A model generated the notes under the pieces. The model was given only the letters and a program-made list of their open reading frames with translations, was not told the origin of the DNA and made no database searches. From Chloroflexia bacterium (GTDB lineage Bacteria; Chloroflexota; Chloroflexia; Thermomicrobiales; UBA6265), in contig JACCYX010000089.1 of assembly GCA_013696265.1 (NCBI GenBank), positions 1-5,466 on the forward strand: a stretch of DNA of 5,466 nt, in the 5' to 3' direction. Shown one piece after another: positions 1 to 5,466 of this stretch (position 1 is its first letter; each line of letters begins with the position of its first letter). The position numbers and the translations under genes were made by a program.

Positions 1-542
1 ATGTTGGGAATGTAGACCACGGACAGGGCGATAATCACATTTTGGACCGCGGCGCCAAATGCCGCCATGATCGCGATCGCCAGTAAGATGCCCGGAAATG
101 CCTCCAGGCCGTCGATCACGCGCATTAACAGGACGTCGATGTGCGGGTAGAAACCTGCCACCAGTCCCAGCAGCGATCCTAGAATTGTGGAACCCACCAT
201 CACGGTCACACCGACCAACAACGAGATCCGCGCGCCGTAAACGACCCGGCTAAAGATATCCCGGCCCAGTTCATCGGTGCCAAACCAATAATCGCTCGAT
301 GGTCCGGAAAGTCGCACAAGAGGGTTCACGAAGTCCGGGTCCACTGGCGCAATCAATGGCGCGAACACGGCGATCAGCACCATGGCGAGAAGGAACGCAA
401 GACTCGCGGAGGCAACCCAATTCTCCAACAAGAGCCGAATCCAGTAATACCGTGATGCCGGCGTGATCGAGGACAGCCGGAACCGCCCGGGTTTCGTTGA
501 TGACTTGGCGCTCCCGCCAAGTGCCGCGTCAGTCAGTACCAT
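1..542 (-). CDS. DppC-type ABC transporter permease (5' part; runs off the left edge)
   Basis: This is the second inner-membrane permease of a peptide/nickel-class ABC importer and would pair with the DppB-type protein encoded just upstream. I translated it by hand: 180 codons are open from an ATG at 542-540 down to base 3, with no stop before the window edge. A cytoplasmic N-terminal tail (about residues 1-40) leads into a first membrane segment at about 44-65. The family signature FGTDELGRDIFSRVVYGAR follows at about 87-105. Next come hydrophobic segments at about 106-131 and 150-176 flanking DVLLMRVIDGLEAFPG (136-151). These are hallmarks of the OppC/DppC/GsiD N-terminal and BPD_transp_1 regions. 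The EAA loop that contacts the ATPase should lie beyond the edge, since the family is usually 280-310 residues. The start overlaps the dppB-type stop by 14 bp in another frame. An AGGA (549-552) lies 6 nt upstream of the ATG. The substrate is not determinable. Confidence 0.93.
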   Translation of the reverse strand, partial: MVLTDAALGGSAKSSTKPGRFRLSSITPASRYYWIRLLLENWVASASLAFLLAMVLIAVFAPLIAPVDPDFVNPLVRLSGPSSDYWFGTDELGRDIFSRVVYGARISLLVGVTVMVGSTILGSLLGLVAGFYPHIDVLLMRVIDGLEAFPGILLAIAIMAAFGAAVQNVIIALSVVYIPN

Positions 543-1479
543 AGCGAATCCTGGGGTCGACATAGACATAGAGGATGTCGAGAATCAGCATCACCAGCAC
601 CTCGATCGTCGCCACCATCAGGACAGCGCCCTGCACTACCTGGAAATCCCGGCGGGTCACACTTTGCACCACCAATCGGCCCATTCCGGGGATGTTAAAG
701 ACGGTTTCGATCACCACCGTGCCGCCGAGCAAGGTTGCCAGCAGGGTCCCAATCACCGTCAGCGCCGGGATCGTGGCGTTGCGGAGTGCGTGTTTCAACA
801 CTACGTACCGCTCGCCTAGACCTTTCGCATACGCGGTACGGACGTAATCTTGGTGGAGGACATCCAGCATTGCCGACCTCACCAATCTGGCGAGCAATCC
901 GGCGGATGAGAAGCCGAGCGCCACCGTCGGCATCACCATGTACCTGAAATGCTCGACGGGATCGTCGCCGATGCCCGCATAACCGCCCGAGGGGAGCCAT
1001 CCAAGAACCACCGCGAACAACAAGATCAACAATATTCCAAAGAAAAATCCCGGGATCGCCGCGCCGCTGATCGACATCACCATCAACAGCCGGTCCGCCA
1101 CTGAGTTCGGCCGCACCGCGGCGATTACCCCGGACGGGATTGCAATCAGGATCGCCAGCGAAAGAGAGTACAGGGTAAGCAGGCCGGTTGGCTGCACCCG
1201 ATCGAAAAGCGCTTCCGTGACCGGCATTCTGAGGAACAGGGAATCGCCAAAGTCAAGCCGCACGGCATCCGTGATCCAGGTCACGAACTGCACAGGGAGT
1301 GGATCGTTGAGTCCCATTTGCTCCCGGAGCGTCGCTCGCTGTTCTTGGGTGGCATCCCTCCCCAGCAAGGCCGTCGTCGGATCGCCCGGGATCAGATGGA
1401 TGAGCATAAAGGCGATAACGCCGACGATCAGCAACACCGGAATCAGGAGCAGCAATCGCCTGATGATGTATGCGGTCAT
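529..1479 (-). CDS. DppB-type ABC transporter permease
   Basis: This 316-residue integral membrane permease of the peptide/nickel importer class would form the translocation pore with the DppC-type partner encoded next. The N-terminus MTAYIIRRLLLLIPVLLIVG is the canonical DppB/OppB/GsiC start. It is followed by HLIPGDP (28-34), a periplasmic stretch with LREQMGLNDPLPVQF (51-65), and six hydrophobic segments at about 9-29, 100-122, 133-160, 182-200, 236-258 and 282-305. The EAA-type cytoplasmic loop that docks on the ATPase is at about 211-240 (YVRTAYAKGLGER, then LRNATIPAL). The FNIPGMGRL motif is at 261-269 and the C-terminus is DPRIRYGTD. I chose the ATG at 1479 because GGGAG (1487-1491) sits 7 nt upstream and the protein then begins at the family-typical residue. 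An in-frame ATG at 1539 would add 20 atypical residues. Length is normal for the family. Confidence 0.95.
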   Translation of the reverse strand: MTAYIIRRLLLLIPVLLIVGVIAFMLIHLIPGDPTTALLGRDATQEQRATLREQMGLNDPLPVQFVTWITDAVRLDFGDSLFLRMPVTEALFDRVQPTGLLTLYSLSLAILIAIPSGVIAAVRPNSVADRLLMVMSISGAAIPGFFFGILLILLFAVVLGWLPSGGYAGIGDDPVEHFRYMVMPTVALGFSSAGLLARLVRSAMLDVLHQDYVRTAYAKGLGERYVVLKHALRNATIPALTVIGTLLATLLGGTVVIETVFNIPGMGRLVVQSVTRRDFQVVQGAVLMVATIEVLVMLILDILYVYVDPRIRYGTD

Positions 1480-1689
1480 GCCGTGACTCCCATATGATCG
1501 CGGCCGATGGGCGTTTCCGGCGGTCTTCCGCCAACGCAACGTACGGGAGGAAATCCGGTCAACCGGCTTCGAGGCCCGAACGGATTGCCTCGCCGCCTTC
1601 CCCGACGAGCCGACCGCACGCTGTGCGAAGCACCAGGCGATGGTGAGCGGGGCGCTTCCCCGCCCGCCATCCCGGCCACGACGTGAACG
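1480..1689 (-). other. 210-bp structured gap between solute-binding protein and permease genes
   Basis: No gene is supported here. Read on the minus strand, the gap carries several short GC-rich inverted repeats. The first is a 6-bp stem at 1647-1652/1658-1663. The second is a GTGC-GCAC-GTGC series at 1616-1633 in which two 4-bp stems exclude each other. The third is CCGGT/ACCGG at 1555-1566. The last is GGCGG-AAGA-CCGCC at 1519-1532. The dppB-type ribosome binding site GGGAG (1487-1491) lies at the downstream end. I saw no convincing -35/-10 pair. By inference, the gap may stabilise the 3' end of the upstream message or lower read-through into the permeases, as intercistronic hairpins do in other solute-binding-protein operons. 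Confidence 0.4.
1647..1663 (-). terminator. GC hairpin after the solute-binding protein gene (attenuator or 3'-stabiliser; no T-tract)
   Basis: GCGGGG (minus strand) pairs with CCCCGC across a 5-nt loop, a perfect 6-bp all-GC stem about 26 nt past the solute-binding protein stop codon. No run of T follows on the minus strand (the next bases are TCACC), so it is not a textbook intrinsic terminator. A partial stop or a processed-mRNA 3' end is more likely than full termination, given that the permease genes follow on the same strand. Confidence 0.3.
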
Positions 1690-3375
1690 CTATCCCTCGG
1701 TCAGCCAGCAGTTCGTGAACTCGGGCTCAAGCTCGAAATGCGTGCTCTCGATGATGTTCCGCACCCGGGCCGAGAGGGCCGCGACACCATAGTTGTTGAC
1801 CAGCTTGATGGCGGGAGCCTCCTCGTACCAGAGGGCCTGCAACTCTTCGAACGCGGCAAATCTGGCCTCGAACTCGGACTCCGTGAGCACTCGCTCCATG
1901 ATTGCCCGCTTGGCCTCGGTGCACCACTTGCCGTCGTAGGTGCAACTCGCGAACGCCGCGATCAGGACGGGATCGGGCCTGAACACGTAGGCGCCAGTGG
2001 ACATGTCCCAGGCGTCATCGGTCTCGAGGTTTTCGTCCAGCGTCGCCTCGTCCATGACGGCCAGCTCGATCACGAAGCCGGCGGCTTCCATCTGCTGCTG
2101 CGCCACCAGGGCGGCGTTGTAGTCGCCAAGATCTTCCATCGTCGCGACGATGCGCACCGGGGTGCCGTCGTACCCGGCCTCCGCAAGCAGTGCCGCCGCC
2201 GCCTCAGGGTCATTCTGGTTGTACAGCTCGGCCGAGACATCCGACGTCCAGGCCGTCTGCGGCATCATGATCCCGGGGCCTAGCTCGAAATAGCCTTCGC
2301 CGTGCGTCACCTGCCCGCTGGCCTCGACCCCGATGCAGGCCAGCACAGCCTGTCGGATCGTGACGTCGCTCATCAGCCCGGCGGCCGTGTTCAGCGTGAT
2401 CACGCCATAACTGCGCGGCGGCAGAATCTCGATGGCGACGTTGGGATCGTCCCCAAGCACCGCAATCTGATCGGGAATGATCTCCTCAAGGTAGTGGTAG
2501 TCACCCGATTGAAGACCCGCGACCCGCGCCGCCTCGTCCGGCACAGGGACGAACTCGAGTTCATCGAGATACGCGGCCTTGGCGCCAGCATAGCCGCTGT
2601 TGGGAGCATCCAGGCTTGCGTAGTCCGCGAACCGGCTCAACAACGTATATTGATCGGCTTGCAGCTCCACGAACTGGTAGGGGCCGGTGCCGATATACCC
2701 CTCGTTTGGGAGCTGATCCGATCCGGCGGTCTCCAGGACGGATGCGGGATGGATCGACAGGCCTTGCGCCTGTCGGGCGAGCAGGCTCGGCAGGGCCGCC
2801 ACCGGACTTGTCAGGCGGATCTCGACCGTCGCGTCATCGACCGCGGTGATCGCCTCGAAGAACGGCTCGATCGCGAGCCCAAGACTGCTCACCGGCATCC
2901 AGCGCTCGAACGACGCGACGACATCGGCGGCGGTCATCATCTCACCGTTATGGAAGGGCACGCCCTGCCGCAACGTGATGGTGGTTGTCAGCCCATCCGC
3001 ACTGACCTCGTGCCCCTCGGCCAGCATCGGCACGGTTTCGTACTCGGCATCGAACGTGTAGAGCGCCTCGTACATGTTCCAACCGATCATCGCGACGGTC
3101 CGGGCTCCAGACAGATGCATATCCAGGCCAGCGGGCTGGCCTGTGGAGGCGATGCGAAGCCGCCCGCCCGTCACTGGTTCCGCATCCTGGCTCAGCACGG
3201 CTCGTGCCTGAGACCCCGAACCGGTGTTTGCGAAGGCTCCAATCGAACCCATGGCGCCGGCCGCGGCGAGGCCAGCGGCTCCGGCGACACCGGTGTGCAC
3301 CACGGTGCGCCGGTTGATTCGATGCTCCGTCGTGTCGACGCTGGCGGAATTCGGCTGCTGTTTACCCCTGGTCAT
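1690..3375 (-). CDS. ABC transporter family 5 solute-binding protein, Tat-exported
   Basis: This 561-residue extracytoplasmic receptor would deliver the solute to the DppB/DppC-type permeases encoded downstream. The N-terminus has a 21-residue polar region, then NRRTVVHTG with twin arginines at 22-23, then an Ala/Gly-rich hydrophobic stretch (about 28-49) ending in AFA (47-49), a possible signal-peptidase site. This is a Tat-type signal. There is no Cys before residue 347, so it is not a lipoprotein. The mature part shows SBP_bac_5 hallmarks: an early strand GGRLRIAS (70-77), NMYEALYTFD (100-109), LRQGVPFHNGEMMTAADVVASFER (135-158), GTGPYQFVE (229-237) and a C-terminal LWYEEAPAIKL region (515-525). 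Four cysteines (347, 478, 485, 556) could form disulfides, most plausibly 478-485. The ATG at 3375 has AAGGAG (3383-3388) 7 nt upstream. Ligands of this family range from peptides to nickel, sugars and opines, so the substrate is unknown. Confidence 0.94.
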   Translation of the reverse strand: MTRGKQQPNSASVDTTEHRINRRTVVHTGVAGAAGLAAAGAMGSIGAFANTGSGSQARAVLSQDAEPVTGGRLRIASTGQPAGLDMHLSGARTVAMIGWNMYEALYTFDAEYETVPMLAEGHEVSADGLTTTITLRQGVPFHNGEMMTAADVVASFERWMPVSSLGLAIEPFFEAITAVDDATVEIRLTSPVAALPSLLARQAQGLSIHPASVLETAGSDQLPNEGYIGTGPYQFVELQADQYTLLSRFADYASLDAPNSGYAGAKAAYLDELEFVPVPDEAARVAGLQSGDYHYLEEIIPDQIAVLGDDPNVAIEILPPRSYGVITLNTAAGLMSDVTIRQAVLACIGVEASGQVTHGEGYFELGPGIMMPQTAWTSDVSAELYNQNDPEAAAALLAEAGYDGTPVRIVATMEDLGDYNAALVAQQQMEAAGFVIELAVMDEATLDENLETDDAWDMSTGAYVFRPDPVLIAAFASCTYDGKWCTEAKRAIMERVLTESEFEARFAAFEELQALWYEEAPAIKLVNNYGVAALSARVRNIIESTHFELEPEFTNCWLTEG

Positions 3376-3382
3376 GCGTCCA

Positions 3383-3388
3383 CTCCTT
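3383..3388 (-). promoter_or_regulatory. Ribosome binding site of the solute-binding protein gene, overlapping a leader-ORF stop
   Basis: AAGGAG on the minus strand lies 7 nt before the ATG at 3375, ideal spacing that fixes the start. Its first two A residues are also the last two bases of the TAA (3389-3387) that ends a possible 14-codon leader ORF. Ribosomes finishing that ORF would stop directly on this site. Confidence 0.7.
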
Positions 3389-3431
3389 AGCTCTGCCTTG
3401 CGAAATCCGTAGATTGGCTGCCTTTGGTCAT
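3387..3431 (-). CDS. Possible 14-codon leader ORF upstream of the solute-binding protein
   Basis: The minus strand reads ATG at 3431-3429 and encodes MTKGSQSTDFARQS before a TAA at 3389-3387, 11 nt short of the solute-binding protein ATG. An AAGGAA (3439-3444) precedes the ATG by 7 nt, the same spacing as at the main gene. The first codons resemble those of the main gene (MTKG against MTRGK). It could be a translated leader that couples or regulates translation, or a non-functional remnant of a duplicated gene start. Such a short ORF can arise by chance, and there is no run of one amino acid to suggest attenuation by a specific charged tRNA. Confidence 0.3.
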   Translation of the reverse strand: MTKGSQSTDFARQS

Positions 3432-3468
3432 GCTCCTGTTCCTTCGTTGGATACGTCTCGAACGCTGG

Positions 3469-4362
3469 CTATGAGGTCCTGACGGCCCGTTGCCGCGCGG
3501 CCATCTCCTGGTCGATCCCGCGCGGCCATTCCCGGCGTTGCGGATCGCTCACCGACACGGCCAGCGTGCCGATCCCCTCGATCGTCATTTCCGCCGCGTC
3601 GCCGTCCTGCAAGGCGCCAAGCCCCTGGTGCTGGGTGCCGCAGAGGATGATGTCGCCGGGCACGAGCGTCATGTACGAGCTGATGAAGGCCAGCACCTCG
3701 ACCACGCTGTACTCCATGTCGCGCGTCGTGTAATCCTGCCGCGATTCGCCGTTGACGGTGAGCGTGACGCGAAGGTCCTGGGGATCGGGCACCTCGTCGA
3801 CGCTGACGATCGCCGACCCGAGCGGCGTGAAGGTATCGAACGACTTGCCGATCCGGCTGGGGCCAATCCGGCCCAGCCCGCGCGCTGAAACGTCCATCGC
3901 GCAGGTGTAGCCCACCAGTGCCTCAAGGGCCGAGGCGTCGGCCGGCAGGTCCTTCGACCGTTTGCCGATGACCAGGGCCAGTTCAGCCTCGTGGTGAAAG
4001 ATCTCGGCCTTGTGGTTGGGGAGGATGACCGTGCCGCCCGGCGCGAGGATCGAGTCGGGGCTTTCGAGAAACATGTCCTGCTTCTGCCGCTCGCGGTCGG
4101 CCCCTTCACGGTAGTTGCCGAAAGCGGCGATCAGCTTCGGCGGCCGGGGAACCGGCGCGAGCAACGCCGGCAGGGTTTCGACTGTGCCGTTCGCGGCGAG
4201 TTCCTCCAGTTGGGCGCGGCGCTCGCCGAAGACCGCCAGCACGCGCGGCATGCGGTCCGCCGCAGCGCGGTAGCGAATGTCGTCGAAGGCGGCGCTGACA
4301 TCGACCAGGCCGCCATCCCGCAGCAGACCCAGCCGATCGTCGGTGGTGAGAACCAGTCTCAT
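3469..4362 (-). CDS. Fumarylacetoacetate hydrolase (FAH) family protein, second of a tandem pair
   Basis: This 297-residue soluble cytoplasmic protein has the FAH C-terminal fold, whose members hydrolyse, decarboxylate, hydrate or isomerise small 2-oxo or diketo acids using a divalent metal. The N-terminal part (1-70) is poorly conserved. The core begins near KLIAAFGNYREGADR (76-90). The metal ligands are E125 and E127 in FHHEAELALVIG and D157 in MDVSARG. KSFDTF (173-178) holds the conserved Lys. VPDPQDL (191-197) and VNGESRQDYTT (203-213) are typical. PGDIILCGTQHQGLG (235-249) replaces the usual TGTPxGVG, and the His...Glu lid dyad after NY is absent. It is roughly half identical by eye to its upstream neighbour. 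The ATG at 4362 was chosen because it overlaps the neighbour's stop as ATGA and has GGAGG (4372-4376) 9 nt upstream. A longer in-frame start at 4452 would add 30 Arg/Gly-rich residues. The exact substrate is unknown. Confidence 0.9.
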   Translation of the reverse strand: MRLVLTTDDRLGLLRDGGLVDVSAAFDDIRYRAAADRMPRVLAVFGERRAQLEELAANGTVETLPALLAPVPRPPKLIAAFGNYREGADRERQKQDMFLESPDSILAPGGTVILPNHKAEIFHHEAELALVIGKRSKDLPADASALEALVGYTCAMDVSARGLGRIGPSRIGKSFDTFTPLGSAIVSVDEVPDPQDLRVTLTVNGESRQDYTTRDMEYSVVEVLAFISSYMTLVPGDIILCGTQHQGLGALQDGDAAEMTIEGIGTLAVSVSDPQRREWPRGIDQEMAARQRAVRTS

Positions 4363-5294
4363 GAGGAGGAACCTCCAGTTCCGGCGGCGACCGGATGCTG
4401 GGCCGACGCCTTCACGCGTTCGCCCGCTTCCTTGTCGACGCCACGCTGCCACGCCCGCGCGTGCTCGTCCCTGACGTGAACCGTGAACGACCCGATGCCC
4501 GAGACCGTGGTGGTGACCGCGTCGCCATCCTGCATCGAGCCGAGCCCCTGGTGGTTGGTGCCGCAGCAGATCACGTCTCCCGGATGGAGCGTCGTTACCG
4601 AGGAGATGTAGGTCATCAATTCCTTGACGGGGCGCTCCATGTCGCTGGTCGAATAATCCTGCCGGCGTTCGCCGTTGACATCGACCGTGATGTGGAGGCC
4701 CTGAGGGTCGGGAATCTCGTCCTTCGTCACGATCCAGGGACCGAAGGCGGCGAAGGTGTCGAAGGACTTGCCGAGGAAGCTGTTGATGCCGGACCGCCCG
4801 AGACCGCGGGCCGAGACATCGTTGAAGGCGACGTACCCGAAGACCGCGTCCATCGCCTCGGCCTCGCCGAGATCCTTTGCCTCGCGACCGATCACGACCG
4901 CGATTTCCGCTTCGTGGTGAAAGATGTCGGCCTGGTGCGGCGGGAGGACGACGGTGTCGCCATCGCCCGACATGCCTTCCGGAGACTTGAAGAAGAGGTC
5001 GAGGATCTGGAGCGGCCGGTCGGTGCCCTCCCGGTAGTTTCCCATCAGGCAGATGATCTTGCCGGGCCGGGCGAGGGGCGAGTGCAGATCGACATCCGCG
5101 AGCGGAATACCGCCGCCGGCGACGATTCGGGCTTGCAGTTCCGCTTCAAGATCCCCGAAGTGGGTGATCAGGTCGGGCAGGAGATCTCCGGGGCCGAGCG
5201 GTTCGTACCGCTCCGAGAGATCCGTGATATCGAGCACGGTGTCGTCGTTGGCAACGACGCCCATCCGTCCGTCATCGAAGGTGGCGATCCGCAT
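4359..5294 (-). CDS. Fumarylacetoacetate hydrolase (FAH) family protein, first of a tandem pair
   Basis: This 311-residue cytoplasmic enzyme is of the same divergent FAH subfamily as the next gene and is the first gene of the visible operon. A variable N-terminal domain (1-75) precedes the catalytic core. It shows GKIICLMGNYREGTDR (78-93), FHHEAEIAVVIG (125-136) with metal ligands E128 and E130, NDVSARGLGR (158-167) with D159, GKSFDTF (175-181), IPDPQGL (194-200), VNGERRQDYSTSDM (206-219) and HPGDVICCGTNHQGLG (237-252). Known relatives include acylpyruvate hydrolases, 2-keto-pentenoate hydratase-type enzymes and the HpaG/HpcE decarboxylase-isomerase. The last has two tandem FAH domains, a possible analogy for this gene pair. 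A C-terminal Ala/Gly/Ser tail (about 295-311) is dispensable-looking and overlaps the next gene's signals. The ATG at 5294 has GGGGAGG (5302-5308) 7 nt upstream. The family call is firm; the reaction is not. Confidence 0.92.
   Translation of the reverse strand: MRIATFDDGRMGVVANDDTVLDITDLSERYEPLGPGDLLPDLITHFGDLEAELQARIVAGGGIPLADVDLHSPLARPGKIICLMGNYREGTDRPLQILDLFFKSPEGMSGDGDTVVLPPHQADIFHHEAEIAVVIGREAKDLGEAEAMDAVFGYVAFNDVSARGLGRSGINSFLGKSFDTFAAFGPWIVTKDEIPDPQGLHITVDVNGERRQDYSTSDMERPVKELMTYISSVTTLHPGDVICCGTNHQGLGSMQDGDAVTTTVSGIGSFTVHVRDEHARAWQRGVDKEAGERVKASAQHPVAAGTGGSSS
4365..4376 (-). promoter_or_regulatory. Ribosome binding site of the second FAH gene inside an inverted repeat
   Basis: On the minus strand GGAGG (4376-4372) is followed after TT by CCTCC (4369-4365), and the ATG starts at 4362. 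The arms are exact reverse complements, so the site could fold on itself (GGAG-GTTC-CTCC, 4 bp with a 4-nt loop). It lies inside the last codons of the upstream FAH gene. Ribosomes finishing that gene would open it, which fits translational coupling of the pair. Confidence 0.5.
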
Positions 5295-5466
5295 TGCGCA
5301 TCCTCCCCATATTCAGTTTGCGACTGCCTCGCGAATAGGGCAGGGCAATCGCATTCTCGACGTGACACGACGCAGCCCCGGTTAACGGCACGCCGACGAG
5401 ACCCTTGTTCGCATCAATTGATGTCGATTTCCCACGCTGGACATGGAGTCATCGGCATATTTGTGT
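5295..5466 (-). promoter_or_regulatory. Upstream region of the operon: strong RBS and a 12-bp palindrome, no gene seen
   Basis: The first FAH gene has a strong GGGGAGG site at 5302-5308. Further out, a perfect palindrome CATCAATTGATG lies at 5412-5423, about 118 bp before the start codon. It is AT-rich within GC-rich surroundings and could bind a dimeric regulator. No clear -35/-10 pair was found. Minus-strand frames entering from the right edge hit stops within about 85 bases. A tail of an upstream gene is possible but not recognisable. Whether this is the operon promoter or an internal gap is unknown. Confidence 0.35.

Noticed and set aside
1480..1539. A 20-residue N-terminal extension of the DppB-type permease from an ATG at 1539
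   Set aside because: The extension is polar and atypical. The start at 1479 has a well-spaced GGGAG and gives the canonical DppB N-terminus.
1476..1679. A 67-codon minus-strand frame from a GTG at 1679 whose TGA overlaps the permease ATG
   Set aside because: The ATGA overlap is tempting, but there is no ribosome binding site at its start, the protein is Arg/Gly/Pro-rich low-complexity sequence, and it runs through the inverted repeats of the gap. It is probably chance.
2302..3390. A 362-codon open frame on the plus strand, antisense to the solute-binding protein
   Set aside because: It mirrors a long GC-rich gene, its translation is Arg/Gly/His-rich without any family motif, and the minus-strand frame carries clear conserved domains.
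4363..4452. A 30-residue N-terminal extension of the second FAH protein from an ATG at 4452
   Set aside because: It would overlap the upstream gene by over 90 bp with Arg/Gly-rich sequence. The ATGA junction start at 4362 with GGAGG upstream is better.
3490..4479. Plus-strand open frames of 132 and 162 codons opposite the second FAH gene
   Set aside because: They are shadows of a high-GC coding strand, with no recognisable domain and a real gene on the opposite strand.
1..5466. CRISPR arrays, tRNA/rRNA genes, transposase genes or IS ends
   Set aside because: I saw no spaced direct repeats, RNA-gene signatures, transposase motifs or terminal inverted repeats anywhere in the window.
5295..5466. 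A sigma-70 type promoter before the first FAH gene
   Set aside because: TTGATG and TATTCG-like hexamers exist, but no pair has acceptable 16-18 bp spacing and match, so none is called.

Overview
The window is a high-GC bacterial segment in which every gene I can support lies on the minus strand, so it reads from right to left. It looks like one operon. The order is two tandem fumarylacetoacetate-hydrolase (FAH) family enzymes (5294-4359 and 4362-3469), a twin-arginine-exported family 5 solute-binding protein (3375-1690), a DppB-type ABC permease (1479-529), and the first 180 codons of a DppC-type permease that runs off the left edge (542-1). The ATPase genes expected for such an importer are not in the window; if the operon is conventional they lie further left.

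Region by region: 5295-5466 holds no gene I can support, only a strong Shine-Dalgarno site and a perfect 12-bp palindrome that could be an operator. The two FAH genes overlap in an ATGA junction, and the second gene's ribosome binding site sits in a small inverted repeat. A 93-bp gap follows. It contains a possible 14-codon leader ORF whose stop codon overlaps the ribosome binding site of the solute-binding protein, and no terminator. The solute-binding protein is then separated from the permeases by a 210-bp gap rich in short GC hairpins but without a T-tract. This would fit higher expression of the binding protein than of the permeases. The two permease genes overlap by 14 bp.

Taken together, the genes suggest an uptake-and-cleavage module. 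The peptide/nickel-class ABC importer would bring in a small organic solute or peptide-like compound. The two cytoplasmic FAH-fold enzymes would cleave, decarboxylate, hydrate or isomerise it or a derivative. The substrate cannot be read from the sequence. Both FAH proteins keep the Glu-Glu-Asp metal-binding set and the KSFD motif. Both lack the His...Glu lid dyad known from acylpyruvate hydrolases such as FAHD1, and both carry a GTxHQGLG motif where typical members have GTPxGVG. They therefore look like a divergent subfamily.

The organism cannot be named with confidence. High GC, a Tat-exported solute-binding protein without a lipobox, and FAH-plus-Dpp gene neighbourhoods would fit Chloroflexota (Thermomicrobia-like), actinobacteria or alphaproteobacteria. 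My guess, at low confidence, is Chloroflexota. The enzymes, importer proteins and their order belong to recognisable families; the more unusual points are the divergent enzyme pair and the small translational-control elements.
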